Shown one piece after another: positions 32,613 to 40,895 of a stretch of DNA of 64,000 bases. The first letter of the stretch is position 1; the number at the start of each line of letters is the position of its first letter. The notes beneath the pieces are model-generated. The model worked only from the letters and a program-made list of their open reading frames with translations. It was not told where the DNA came from and ran no database searches. Made by a program: the position numbers and the translations under genes. The DNA comes from a virus: the IMG/VR virus record IMGVR_UViG_3300042868_008818, positions 1 through 64,000 of that record; one strand, given 5' to 3'.

Positions 32613-33033
32613 TCTTACCCCCATTTTTTCTTTCTATTTTAACCATGGTTAAAGCGTTTGTCAATATCCAATAAGTGTCCCAAAAACCACCTCTATCATC
32701 AAGGAATATATTAGCGTATATCTTACCATTTACGCCATATGGTTTATCCCATTCAGGATGCATTTTATTTACTCCGTGTACGGTGATCCCAAGTTCTTCA
32801 ACTTGTTCTTTTGCTTTTTCTAATTGGTATTCACTTCTTGCGGTATTGATTAAAAATATAATACCTTCCTTTTGGCATTCCAAAATTAAATCGACCATTT
32901 TTTTACAGTTGTCTTTAATTTCTTCATTATAAGGAATAATTGTATCATCAAGATCACAACCAATTATAATCTTACCATTTTTTAACCATTCGGTAACTAA
33001 CCTATTCGTGTAAAAGTTTACGTGATGTCTCAT
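32605..33033 (-). CDS. HAD-superfamily phosphatase
   Basis: The 142-residue protein has IIIGCDLDDTIIPYN (motif I), IIFLINTARSEYQ (motif II) and ANIFLDDRGG (motif IV). It is a minimal HAD. It is one of three HAD phosphatases in the window, each with a different motif style, suggesting separate substrates. Confidence 0.8.
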   Translation of the reverse strand: MRHHVNFYTNRLVTEWLKNGKIIIGCDLDDTIIPYNEEIKDNCKKMVDLILECQKEGIIFLINTARSEYQLEKAKEQVEELGITVHGVNKMHPEWDKPYGVNGKIYANIFLDDRGGFWDTYWILTNALTMVKIERKNGGKNE

Positions 33034-33183
33034 TTAATCAATTTTAATAACTCCCATAATTCTTAATTGTGCAAGTAATGCACAACCCCAACCTCCAATA
33101 GCAATCCAATTCTCTAATACAATACACATTCCAACGTTTAATACATAAAGTATTGCCAAAAATGTTTCAATTTTTCTATTCAT
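33034..33183 (-). CDS. 49-residue membrane protein
   Basis: MNRKIETFLAILYVLNVGMC begins a peptide with one or two hydrophobic helices (CIVLENWIAIGGWGCALLAQ). It abuts the HAD gene start (TAAATG) and follows the upstream stop by 3 bases. Role unknown. Confidence 0.55.
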   Translation of the reverse strand: MNRKIETFLAILYVLNVGMCIVLENWIAIGGWGCALLAQLRIMGVIKID

Positions 33184-33186
33184 AAT

Positions 33187-33720
33187 TTAAAGATAATGTT
33201 TATTTTCTTCGAACCAAAGTTCTTTTATTTTTTTGACCGATATTTTTTCTTTTGTTGTATCACAAACCAATTCTTTGATCCCAACAGATTCTAATTTTTT
33301 ATCCCATTCAATACAGGACTCTATATTATCGTAATTAAAATTCCATTCATGTTTGAATATTTTACTGTTATTCAATGCCTTTTCTATCGGTAATAAAACA
33401 TTTAAAGCCTTTAAAGTTTTCTTAAAGTCTTCTACCGATTTCCATTTTTTATGTAAACCTTTTTTGTGTATATATAAAACAATATTACTCATTCCAATCA
33501 GGTGATCATCCGTTTCTTTTTCCATATTCTCAACATGGAATGGTAATTTTGATTTAACCTCTTTAACGTTATTATCAAATATAATAGGGTTTCTTAACAT
33601 TGTGGCACAAGTCTCCAAGATTTGATGGTTATCATTAAAGTCCTCAGTTAATGAATCCATAACTGACATCAATCTTCTAACACATTGATATCTATTTTCC
33701 CATTCTTCTTTAGTCCTCAT
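33187..33720 (-). CDS. Hypothetical phage protein
   Basis: This 177-residue helical protein begins MRTKEEWENRYQCVRRLMSV and contains paired helices (VEDFKKTLKALNVLLPIEKA). It ends ELWFEENKHYL. Not recognised. It overlaps the zinc-ribbon gene by 11 bases. Confidence 0.6.
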   Translation of the reverse strand: MRTKEEWENRYQCVRRLMSVMDSLTEDFNDNHQILETCATMLRNPIIFDNNVKEVKSKLPFHVENMEKETDDHLIGMSNIVLYIHKKGLHKKWKSVEDFKKTLKALNVLLPIEKALNNSKIFKHEWNFNYDNIESCIEWDKKLESVGIKELVCDTTKEKISVKKIKELWFEENKHYL

Positions 33721-33916
33721 TTGTATTTTCTATTAATGTTTCTTCCTTTATTAATTTAACACTACCCATAGTTCTTGAGTAATGTTCTTCAAGATCATAA
33801 CCACTTTTACCGCAGTCACATATTTGCATGTCCCAACGTCTATTTGAGAATGACTCGTGTTGTGTTTTACATTCACCACATTCCCAAGTTACTTTTTTAT
33901 ATGTATTATTTTCCAT
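33710..33916 (-). CDS. Zinc-ribbon protein
   Basis: This 68-residue protein has WECGECKTQHES and ICDCGKSGYD, two Cys pairs forming a ribbon, plus an acidic tail. It is in one of several places here where a tiny zinc protein sits next to an unknown gene. Confidence 0.65.
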   Translation of the reverse strand: MENNTYKKVTWECGECKTQHESFSNRRWDMQICDCGKSGYDLEEHYSRTMGSVKLIKEETLIENTNED

Positions 33917-33932
33917 TCTTTATTTCAATTAT

Positions 33933-34973
33933 TTAATCATCATTGTCCTCGTTAATATGGTCAACGATACATTTGGTTAGATATTCTTCCGTTGTTTCTT
34001 CTCTTCTAACAATAGTAGGAAAAGGAATCATTGATCCAGCATGTCTTCTTAATCTTGGTACAACTCGTAGTCGTGGTGCAAAGTCTTCCACCTGTGTCGG
34101 CATTGGTAATTCATCAACCAATTCTTCTGTTACAGTATCATAACCATTGTATTTTCTAAAAATAATTTTTTCCTCTTCCGAAAATAACTTATAGTTAGGT
34201 AATGTTGTTGGTAAACTAGTGTCCGCCTCCATTAAAATGATCTTAATAATATTAATTGGTAGACCTGTTTGGATTGTGTCTATTTGTTTATCTTCTTGAT
34301 TATACGTTTTAAATACAAGATTTTCATGTGAATCCATGTCGTAAAATTCTTTAACAGGACTATGGAATGCAAATTTTCTATTTTCTTTTTTATCAATTAA
34401 ATAAATTAAAACTCCTCTTGAATGACTGTAGAAATACGATGCGTCATTAACCATTGCAGTACACCATTTTGTTTGATACCCGTAAGAACAAGATGCCATA
34501 TAACTTAATGGTCTAAAAATTAAATAATTCTCGTCCTCAAAAATAATACTAATTTCTTTTTTTGACTTTTTGAACATGTCTTTATTCTTAGCCTCAAAAA
34601 GTTGCATTTCTAACATATCCCAAGAATCGTATTTACTAATGTCTTTTTCATCAACTAATCCTTTATCCATTAATTTACAAAATTCAACAAATCTTTCCAT
34701 AGCATCATGACTAAAAAGACTATCACAAACATAATGTCTTATCATATTATTATCAAAATCAGAACTAGGAATAACTTCATCCAAATGATTATTTTGTAAA
34801 TTACGTATGTAATTTTCTTTAGTTTCATTATTAAAAATCTCCCTTCTTTTATTTATCATTTTAACCAAAAATTGAGTATATTTTTTGGTCTTACTTGTAT
34901 CGAACTTTCCTAACATTTCAACTAATGTCATGTTAAGATAATCATTTTCTTTTTTTAATTGTTTAATTCCCAT
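33933..34973 (-). CDS. TKWC-domain phage protein, copy 2
   Basis: The 346-residue protein has a helical N-terminal half (MGIKQLKKENDYLNMTLVEM..). The same module as at 5316 follows: YLIFRPLSYMASCSYG, TKWCTAM, SYFYSHSRGVLIYLIDKK. The C-terminus is acidic with a Pro/Arg stretch. Unlike the other two copies it has neither tag nor RTATTTAT box. Function unknown. Confidence 0.7.
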   Translation of the reverse strand: MGIKQLKKENDYLNMTLVEMLGKFDTSKTKKYTQFLVKMINKRREIFNNETKENYIRNLQNNHLDEVIPSSDFDNNMIRHYVCDSLFSHDAMERFVEFCKLMDKGLVDEKDISKYDSWDMLEMQLFEAKNKDMFKKSKKEISIIFEDENYLIFRPLSYMASCSYGYQTKWCTAMVNDASYFYSHSRGVLIYLIDKKENRKFAFHSPVKEFYDMDSHENLVFKTYNQEDKQIDTIQTGLPINIIKIILMEADTSLPTTLPNYKLFSEEEKIIFRKYNGYDTVTEELVDELPMPTQVEDFAPRLRVVPRLRRHAGSMIPFPTIVRREETTEEYLTKCIVDHINEDNDD

Positions 34974-35172
34974 TTTCTTCTTTATTTTCTATTAGACATG
35001 AACTAAATATAAAAAATTCAAATATAACAAACAATACCCCACCCCAAAAATATTGGGAGATCCACCAATCTATTGGGTTAAATGATTTATTAACTAATAC
35101 CATGATGGAATACCAAAAAAGGTTTTTTGATAGGAACGGTATTAGATCTAAGTTAAATTTTTTATTCATCAT
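34963..35172 (-). CDS. Small membrane protein
   Basis: This 69-residue protein has two hydrophobic stretches (LFWYSIMVLV and YFWGGVLFVIFEFFIFSSC) and an acidic C-terminus. It overlaps both neighbours by a few bases. Role unknown. Confidence 0.6.
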   Translation of the reverse strand: MMNKKFNLDLIPFLSKNLFWYSIMVLVNKSFNPIDWWISQYFWGGVLFVIFEFFIFSSCLIENKEENGN

Positions 35173-35411
35173 CTTAAAACAAAATTATGTATAACGATTA
35201 ATAACTCCTCTACTCTATCTGTTTTCAGTATAACGGCTCTATCTTCTTTAACCACAATGTCCATATATCCAAGATCTTCTTTTAATCTGTTTGCTTGGAT
35301 TTTAATTTCTTTTTTTGCATCATCTTCATTTTTGAAGAATCCAAAGTACGAATCACATTTTCCTGTTTTATCGCACACACCATAAATGATGTCTCTTGCC
35401 GTTTGTATCAT
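35169..35411 (-). CDS. Small phage protein
   Basis: The 80-residue protein begins MIQTARDIIYGVCDKTGKCD. It reads as an alpha-beta mini-domain (YFGFFKNEDDAKKEI, then AVILKTDRVEELLIVIH). Not recognised. Confidence 0.55.
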   Translation of the reverse strand: MIQTARDIIYGVCDKTGKCDSYFGFFKNEDDAKKEIKIQANRLKEDLGYMDIVVKEDRAVILKTDRVEELLIVIHNFVLR

Positions 35412-35444
35412 AATTGTTTATTTATATATTTTTATAAAGTTAAT

Positions 35445-35474
35445 AAAAAAAGGTGACTCTTAGTGAGAGTCACC
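35445..35474 (-). terminator. Strong intrinsic terminator
   Basis: A 9-bp stem (GGTGACTCT with AGAGTCACC) overlaps the RNA-ligase stop and is followed on the minus strand by seven T. It ends the ligase operon. Confidence 0.85.
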
Positions 35475-36587
35475 AACATTATTTTTTTCACCGTATATTA
35501 AGTAGTCGGGATTTATCACTTTGGATACTTTTCTACGATCACCAGTTACTGATTTAACTACTATACCTTCGTGTGGTACTTTGGTACCTTCTATGTTATT
35601 ATTGAACACAAACTTATCTTGTTCCTCCTTATTCCAATTACCTTGGTATAATAATTCTACTTGTGGTAATTGTAGGCAATCAAAGTGTACAGTTTCATTT
35701 ATGTATGGTTGGTATTCACCATCAACTTCAACATCAAACCCAACAAACTTAACATCAGTTAAACCGTATTCATAGTTTTTTTGTATACCGGCACCGTATA
35801 TCTCACCATATATAACAACACCTTCAGTTAACTTATCTGGATAGTAAGTATCTTTTACGTGATCCCATAATTTTTGACGTATGTTGTATTTGTTTGATAT
35901 GTTTTCCCATACGTTAGTATCATAAAACCCTTGTGAGTCTGAACCTTTTTCAACGTTATGGGAACCATAAACATACTCAAATGCCACCCACTCATTTCCA
36001 AAAAACATTTTAACTCGGTCCCACAAAGAAAGTGTTTTCTTTCTAACTATCCCGTAACGAGCATTGGTTCCGTGTAACTTACGAGTTATAACAACCTCAT
36101 CTTCCTCACTGAACATATCAGGTACGTTCTTTTGATTAGGAAACTTGTAGTAAACTTTGAAGTTAGGATTTTGGTGGTATTTCACTTTACGTCCACCTAC
36201 ACTTAACTGTATAGTTTTTACAGGTGGTTCATACTTATGTATTCCCATTTTTTCCATTAAGTCCATCCCCACATAATATACATCCCCAAAACCTGGTATG
36301 TATTTGTTAGGTATTAAAAGACATTCAGAATAAACCCCGCGAAGTTTTACAGTCCTAACTCTTTGACCTTTACGTAAATAATTAGTAACCCCCAATTTAT
36401 CTGATAATTCTTTTGGTATTACCGCATCAGTAGTTGCAACAACTACAAGATCATCAACCTTATATTCACCTTTTTTAGTTATGGCATTCCAACCACCAAC
36501 AGTTACTAATTCTATGTTGTCGGCACCTGGTATTTCAGATACTGAACCTATTACCCCTACGTATGATACACTATTTTGATTTTCCAT
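35460..36587 (-). CDS. RNA ligase (nucleotidyltransferase with N-terminal OB-like domain)
   Basis: The 375-residue ATP-dependent ligase has motif I ITRKLHGTNARYG (lysine K170). Later it has VVIYGEIYG (motif III-like) and HEGIVVKS (motif IV). The first 130 residues (VSEIPGADNIELVTVGGWNA) form an OB-like N-terminal domain, as in Deinococcus-type RNA ligases. Phage RNA ligases repair host-cleaved tRNAs. It is co-transcribed with the small gene at 36590, 2 bases upstream. Confidence 0.88.
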   Translation of the reverse strand: MENQNSVSYVGVIGSVSEIPGADNIELVTVGGWNAITKKGEYKVDDLVVVATTDAVIPKELSDKLGVTNYLRKGQRVRTVKLRGVYSECLLIPNKYIPGFGDVYYVGMDLMEKMGIHKYEPPVKTIQLSVGGRKVKYHQNPNFKVYYKFPNQKNVPDMFSEEDEVVITRKLHGTNARYGIVRKKTLSLWDRVKMFFGNEWVAFEYVYGSHNVEKGSDSQGFYDTNVWENISNKYNIRQKLWDHVKDTYYPDKLTEGVVIYGEIYGAGIQKNYEYGLTDVKFVGFDVEVDGEYQPYINETVHFDCLQLPQVELLYQGNWNKEEQDKFVFNNNIEGTKVPHEGIVVKSVTGDRRKVSKVINPDYLIYGEKNNVGDSH

Positions 36588-36589
36588 AT

Positions 36590-36850
36590 TTATATATTTT
36601 CAAATTCTTTGTTCACTAACTCTATTTCCCCATTTATTCTCTCAAGTTCTTTAGTTAACATCCCCCTAATTGCTCCTGTGTCATAAAGATTGATTTCACC
36701 TTTACTTCGGAATTCTCCACCTCTTGAGTATGCAATTGTTGCCCCCAAAGAACAAGATTTAAGTGCATATTCTAATTTAGATTTTTGTGTTTCCAACCTA
36801 TCAAGTGTTTCTTTTATTTTTTTTGCTTGTTCAAATTTTTCTAATTCCAT
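36590..36850 (-). CDS. Small coiled-coil protein
   Basis: This 86-residue protein (MELEKFEQAKKIKETLDRLE..) forms two coiled-coil helices around a Gly/Arg turn (YSRGGEFRSKG). It is the first gene of the RNA-ligase operon, with TACCTTTG 4 bases upstream. It may partner the ligase. Confidence 0.65.
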   Translation of the reverse strand: MELEKFEQAKKIKETLDRLETQKSKLEYALKSCSLGATIAYSRGGEFRSKGEINLYDTGAIRGMLTKELERINGEIELVNKEFENI

Positions 36851-36854
36851 AATA

Positions 36855-36862
36855 CAAAGGTA
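36855..36862 (-). promoter_or_regulatory. Bacteroidetes-type -7 box TACCTTTG
   Basis: It ends 4 bases before ATG 36850 and drives the RNA-ligase operon. Confidence 0.6.
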
Positions 36863-36874
36863 TAAATTATTTTT

Positions 36875-37399
36875 TTAATTATCACCATCTTCTTCAAGAT
36901 AATTTATCTTCATAGATCTTGGTTCAGTAAAATCCCACTTCTTACTTTCAAACTCTGTAACCCATTCACTAACATCTTCTCTTGTCCAATGTGGAGCAAA
37001 AGAAGGACGGTACTTAAATGGTAAATTTTTACTTTCATCCCATTCATCAAGTCGTTTTGTTACATCTTCAATAAGGTTTTTAGTCTTAGTATGTTTAATC
37101 CACTCTCTGTAATCATCCTCGGATTTAATAAACATAACGTCACCATAATTTTCAAACTCCATCTCAGGAAATTCCAAATTTGGGTTGTTAGTATAAACAT
37201 CAACAATACCATTGTCTCCGTAATATGAATCACAAAGTTCTTTCAAACCATATAAACTACTTGGGGTTTCTTCCCATACACTACCGAACTGACGGACAGA
37301 ACAGATATACAAATACCCATCTGTGTAGGAATGTATTCTTCCTTGTATCTCATTTCTTAATGAAATAAGTTCGTCCATTGTTAATTTGTCTAAATTCAT
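36875..37399 (-). CDS. Hypothetical phage protein
   Basis: The 174-residue protein begins MNLDKLTMDELISLRNEIQG. A beta-rich core (GYLYICSVRQFG) and an acidic, Trp-rich end follow (HWTREDVSEWVTEFESKKWD). Not recognised. It overlaps its upstream neighbour by 4 bases. Confidence 0.6.
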   Translation of the reverse strand: MNLDKLTMDELISLRNEIQGRIHSYTDGYLYICSVRQFGSVWEETPSSLYGLKELCDSYYGDNGIVDVYTNNPNLEFPEMEFENYGDVMFIKSEDDYREWIKHTKTKNLIEDVTKRLDEWDESKNLPFKYRPSFAPHWTREDVSEWVTEFESKKWDFTEPRSMKINYLEEDGDN

Positions 37400-37644
37400 A
37401 TTGTTCGTGTACTGTTTGCGTTTTTAATCATTTTAATTTTTACAATAATTTCTTCTGGGGTTTCTTTAACTCTAAACCCACCATTATTATGTGTTGTTAC
37501 ACCAACTGTGGTAAATTTTTCCGGTTTGAATACACCATTAGAATTCATTTTGGATACTTCTCCTTCGTTGAAATGTCCGATTTCATCTATGTTAATATAG
37601 ATGGGACTATTGTCACTATGTGATGTTAATTTAATTAGTTTCAT
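37396..37644 (-). CDS. Small phage protein
   Basis: This 82-residue beta-rich protein begins MKLIKLTSHSDNSPIYINID. It has FTTVGVTTHNNGGFRVKETP, which resembles small flagellar-FlbD-like or similar beta proteins of phages. Weak recognition. Confidence 0.55.
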   Translation of the reverse strand: MKLIKLTSHSDNSPIYINIDEIGHFNEGEVSKMNSNGVFKPEKFTTVGVTTHNNGGFRVKETPEEIIVKIKMIKNANSTRTI

Positions 37645-37942
37645 TTGTATATTTTCTTAATAGTTTGAATATCTCTGTAATATCTGTAAAATTAGATGGT
37701 GGACTATCGTTTCTTCCAGGAAGAAAGATTATTGTAAATCCGTGATTTCCTTCAAACTTTTCAGTTACTCTTTTACCACAGATCTCAGTAATATAAACCC
37801 AAGGAAAGTTCCCTGATAGTTTTACATCAATTCCAATTTTTTTCAATCTTTCTACAAATACTGTGATTTTATCACCAGTTAGTTTTGTACTTGTTTCTGT
37901 TTCCATTTTTATATATGTTCCAAATTTAGTTTTTACTTCCAT
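37631..37942 (-). CDS. Small phage protein
   Basis: The 103-residue protein has a helix ITVFVERLKKIGIDVKLSGN followed by beta strands (WVYITEICGKRV, then GFTIIFLPGR). Similar short alpha-beta proteins occur in many Bacteroidetes phages. It overlaps the GTG-start gene by 17 bases. Function unknown. Confidence 0.6.
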   Translation of the reverse strand: MEVKTKFGTYIKMETETSTKLTGDKITVFVERLKKIGIDVKLSGNFPWVYITEICGKRVTEKFEGNHGFTIIFLPGRNDSPPSNFTDITEIFKLLRKYTNETN

Positions 37943-38099
37943 AACATTCTAATTTTTTATCTTTAACATTCCACAAATCTTTTTTTCCCTCTGTCATATG
38001 ACAATTGTGTTTCTTACCGGTTCTCTCAGCAAAATCAACAATAGTATCGTTGTGACGATTACGAATGAAGTGGGGGCATTCTTTACAAGGCTTTTTCAC
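37926..38099 (-). CDS. Small Cys-rich protein, GTG start
   Basis: This is a 57-residue protein. The start is GTG at 38099, exactly 4 bases after TATCTTTG, the same spacing as seen for ATG starts. A longer reading from 38198 would span the promoter and a terminator and is rejected. KKPCKECPHF, KKHNCHM and LECYGSKN suggest a metal site. Confidence 0.65.
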   Translation of the reverse strand: MKKPCKECPHFIRNRHNDTIVDFAERTGKKHNCHMTEGKKDLWNVKDKKLECYGSKN

Positions 38100-38103
38100 C
38101 TTA

Positions 38104-38111
38104 CAAAGATA
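38104..38111 (-). promoter_or_regulatory. Bacteroidetes-type -7 box TATCTTTG
   Basis: It ends 4 bases before GTG 38099 and decides that start. Confidence 0.6.
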
Positions 38112-38135
38112 TAAAAGTTTTTTTAATAAAACAAA

Positions 38136-38160
38136 AAATCCCTCCGTAAAGAAGGGATTT
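38136..38160 (-). terminator. Intrinsic terminator
   Basis: AAATCCCT and AGGGATTT form a stem at the stop of the RlpA-like gene, with a short internal mismatch. Confidence 0.6.
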
Positions 38161-38163
38161 AAT

Positions 38164-38529
38164 TTATTTTTTAATTGGTACCGTATCCACAATTTCAAGT
38201 GAGACTGGTATTACTCCTCTTCTTAAGAAATCCATTTGTTTGGCGGTACCGTAGGATAGATCAATAATGTGACTTGATGATTTAGGTAATCTGTCATTAA
38301 TTTTAACATATCTAATAGAGTCATTGATGAGGTTTGTTACTTTCACGACAGTTCCAAACTTGAATGTCTTGTGTGCAGCAGTTAGACTATCTTTATGGAA
38401 TCTTTCTCCTGATGCGGTTAATCTACCTGTATAGTTTTTACCATAATATGTTGCGGTTCCTTTATATATTTTAGGGGTACTAATAAATGATAATGTAAAT
38501 AACGATATAACTAATATAATTTTTCTCAT
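38164..38529 (-). CDS. Secreted RlpA-like double-psi beta-barrel protein
   Basis: The 121-residue protein has signal MRKIILVISLFTLSFI. The mature domain has GTATYYGKNYTGRLTASGER, then GTVVKVTN, VKINDRLP and HIIDLSYGTA. These are RlpA/barwin double-psi barrel motifs, including the Asp of ND-R. RlpA proteins bind or cleave peptidoglycan glycan strands. A role in lysis or envelope remodelling is plausible. Its own terminators flank it. Confidence 0.85.
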   Translation of the reverse strand: MRKIILVISLFTLSFISTPKIYKGTATYYGKNYTGRLTASGERFHKDSLTAAHKTFKFGTVVKVTNLINDSIRYVKINDRLPKSSSHIIDLSYGTAKQMDFLRRGVIPVSLEIVDTVPIKK

Positions 38530-38543
38530 ATAGTTAAAATAAA

Positions 38544-38570
38544 AAATCCCTTACAAAAAGTAAAGGATTT
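38544..38570 (-). terminator. Intrinsic terminator
   Basis: AAATCCcTTAC and GTAAaGGATTT pair around AAAAA, just past the metallopeptidase stop. Confidence 0.6.
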
Positions 38571-38574
38571 TAAT

Positions 38575-39825
38575 TTAACGTTTGAATTTAAACTCGGTTT
38601 CTATTTTTCTTTTTCCATGTTTTTTCTCCATCATTTTTTGGTGTAGATCCCAATCAATTATTGATTCATTTGTGGTTTCCTTTTCGTCAGGAATAAGTGA
38701 ATAAATTTTAGAAAGTCTTTTAATTAATTTTGTTGCAACATAATTAAATCTTTCACACTCGTCAACAAAGAACTGTTCTTCTTTATTTCGGTATCTAGCA
38801 ATGTGGTTTAAAAACTTATTTCTAACTTTCTCCAATCCTTCACTATTATTATCTTTAACCATATGCCCCATACCCATCATTCTCATAAATGCCGCGGCTC
38901 TATCATTCATATCCTCTGTCATTCTATCAAAAATATCTTTTTTAGCACTTATTAGATTAATATAAACCAAATCCATAAGTACATATATTTTTTTATCTTC
39001 AGACATATCTTCATAAGGTACTCCAGCATGTGATAATAAAGAATCAATTCTATCCATTTGTTCGTGTAGTTTTTTAACTAAATTAGTATAACTAAAATCT
39101 CTAATTTCTTTTAGTTCTTTAACTACTTTATCGTTTTCAAAAAATTCTCTAAACTTTTCTTTTGTAATACCGGTTAATTTCATTCTTGTTGCAATTTCAG
39201 TTGGTCTAACAAGGTTCTCAACGTGTTGAATAAAATAACTGTGTCTCATAAATTCATTAATCACTGGAATTCCAAAGTTTAATCCTGAACTAGTGTATGC
39301 TTGGTAATCAGCATCTTTACCTATCAAATCCGTTTCTTTTTTTTGTTTATCAAACTTATGTTTAATTTCGTGAGCAATTACAGATATAAATTCAACCTTA
39401 TCTTTACTAAAATAGTTATAAATGTCTTCAGAATCCCAATTATCCTCATTTGATCCAAAATTTAAAGATAATTCAATACTATTATCTAATTTATGTACCT
39501 TCATTAATATTTTTTTATCAAAATTAAATTGGCTTGCAACTCCAGCAGACATCATAACAAGAGGTCCATCATAATCATCCATTTCGTTAATTTCAACTCG
39601 TAATTCTAACTCGTGTATTTTATAATCAGATATTGTTAAATCTAAATTGTTTTCAGTAAATGTTTGTGTGGTATTGTAATCGTCCATACCTTTTAATAGA
39701 TTCAAAATGATTTCATATAATTTTTCTGCCGATTCAATAATACCTTCTGGAACACCAACTGCCTCACTTAATAGATTTTTTACTATCAAATCCATTTGTC
39801 TTTCTGTAATAATAATTTTTGTCAT
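38575..39825 (-). CDS. Tagged HExxH zinc metallopeptidase candidate
   Basis: The 416-residue protein begins MTKIIITERQMDLIVKNLLS followed by EA, a tag ending L-S-E. Residues 146-160 contain FISVIAHEIKHKFDK, an HExxH zinc-peptidase helix (H152, E153, H156). ENLVRPTEIATRM follows about 55 residues later and could supply a third ligand Glu. The rest is helical. A packaged, injected protease acting on host proteins or the envelope is the main hypothesis. An ATATTTAT box is 4 bases upstream. Confidence 0.75.
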   Translation of the reverse strand: MTKIIITERQMDLIVKNLLSEAVGVPEGIIESAEKLYEIILNLLKGMDDYNTTQTFTENNLDLTISDYKIHELELRVEINEMDDYDGPLVMMSAGVASQFNFDKKILMKVHKLDNSIELSLNFGSNEDNWDSEDIYNYFSKDKVEFISVIAHEIKHKFDKQKKETDLIGKDADYQAYTSSGLNFGIPVINEFMRHSYFIQHVENLVRPTEIATRMKLTGITKEKFREFFENDKVVKELKEIRDFSYTNLVKKLHEQMDRIDSLLSHAGVPYEDMSEDKKIYVLMDLVYINLISAKKDIFDRMTEDMNDRAAAFMRMMGMGHMVKDNNSEGLEKVRNKFLNHIARYRNKEEQFFVDECERFNYVATKLIKRLSKIYSLIPDEKETTNESIIDWDLHQKMMEKKHGKRKIETEFKFKR

Positions 39826-39829
39826 ACAT

Positions 39830-39837
39830 ATAAATAT
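39830..39837 (-). promoter_or_regulatory. RTATTTAT box (putative late promoter)
   Basis: ATATTTAT ends 4 bases before ATG 39825. Confidence 0.5.
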
Positions 39838-39851
39838 TATGGTGTTGCAAT

Positions 39852-40505
39852 TTAACCCACAACACCAACTAATCCATCCAAGTGATGATCTCCTGACATA
39901 TCAGAACCAACTGTTCTTTTATCCATTATTTTAATGATATCAGAAATACTATATGGATCCATCCCATTACCATCAACACCAACGTCCATTCTTCTACCAT
40001 TACCAAATTTTCTATTTTCCGGTAAGTGAACGTGCCCATGAAGGTGTATTACACCTTTGTTTAGTCCATTCCAACTTTGTAGTGGGTAGTGACATAACAC
40101 AAAATCTTTACCTTCAATGTTCACTTCCAAATAATGTTGAACACTTAAAAACCTTTTTTGAACAAAATCATAGTTTCTGTTAATATGGTGATCGTGATTC
40201 CCTAATATTAAGTGAATGTTGTGACAAACCAACCTTTCAAGAAAGATTCCAATATTATCAAATCCACCAAATGAAACATCACCCAACATAATTAGAGTGT
40301 CTTCCTGACCCACAAAATGATTTATACCATCAATCAAACGTTCGTTCATCTGTTCAATAGTTTGAAAGTCACGAGTAGAATCCACCGGTACTTCACCATC
40401 TTGTGTTCTCCAATTGGTAGTTCCTCTTACAATATTTTTGTGACCGTAGTGTGTGTCACTTGTAACCCACACTTTTCCTGTTGTCAATATTTTTTTAAAA
40501 CTCAT
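39852..40505 (-). CDS. Calcineurin-like metallophosphoesterase
   Basis: This 217-residue enzyme has WVTSDTHYGHKNI, LIMLGDVSFGG, LILGNHDHH, VLCHYPL and HLHGHVHLPE, a full metal-site series. It overlaps the kinase gene by 4 bases, and the pair shares one promoter. A kinase next to a phosphatase fits nucleic-acid end processing as in T4 Pnkp. Confidence 0.9.
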   Translation of the reverse strand: MSFKKILTTGKVWVTSDTHYGHKNIVRGTTNWRTQDGEVPVDSTRDFQTIEQMNERLIDGINHFVGQEDTLIMLGDVSFGGFDNIGIFLERLVCHNIHLILGNHDHHINRNYDFVQKRFLSVQHYLEVNIEGKDFVLCHYPLQSWNGLNKGVIHLHGHVHLPENRKFGNGRRMDVGVDGNGMDPYSISDIIKIMDKRTVGSDMSGDHHLDGLVGVVG

Positions 40506-40891
40506 AATTTTATATTAAAACGATTACGCATTTGTTCTAACTTATCTTCAGGTACTCCATGTTGGTTTACTCCCCCATGCCTGTTTTCAACTACCACTGA
40601 AAAAACAGTATACCCATATTCTTTTGCCAATTCAAAGTATACTTCAAGTTCCCACTCTTGTGTTGAGGTATTGGAAACCACAATCTTTGGGTACTCCAAT
40701 ATCATGTCTGTTTTAACCATTCCTTGGCACCATTGGTGAGCATCTTTGATTTTAGTAAAATCAAAATTATATTCCCCATTCTCATTAATGAAGAACATAT
40801 CCGCTTCATAATGTTGTCCCCCCAAAGTTTTTGCAAATGTTGATTTTCCTGATCCCGGAATTCCTCTAACAATATATAATACTTTTTCCAT
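40502..40891 (-). CDS. P-loop polynucleotide/nucleoside-kinase-like protein
   Basis: The 129-residue protein begins MEKVLYIVRGIPGSGKSTFA (Walker A GIPGSGKS). It has HYEADMFF and IVVSNTSTQEWE as later motifs of AAA_33-type kinases. It is short for T4-type PNK and lacks its phosphatase domain; the neighbouring metallophosphoesterase may supply it. TATCTTTG is 4 bases before the start. Confidence 0.85.
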   Translation of the reverse strand: MEKVLYIVRGIPGSGKSTFAKTLGGQHYEADMFFINENGEYNFDFTKIKDAHQWCQGMVKTDMILEYPKIVVSNTSTQEWELEVYFELAKEYGYTVFSVVVENRHGGVNQHGVPEDKLEQMRNRFNIKL

Positions 40892-40895
40892 ACCA

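Noticed and set aside
35419-35426. TATAAATA, the T4 late-promoter form, before the gene at 35411
   Set aside because: It is a single occurrence in that orientation. The recurring box in this genome is RTATTTAT, so this is probably chance.
38136-38198. Longer N-terminus for the Cys-rich gene at 37926
   Set aside because: It would translate through a terminator and a promoter box. The GTG at 38099 fits the 4-base rule.
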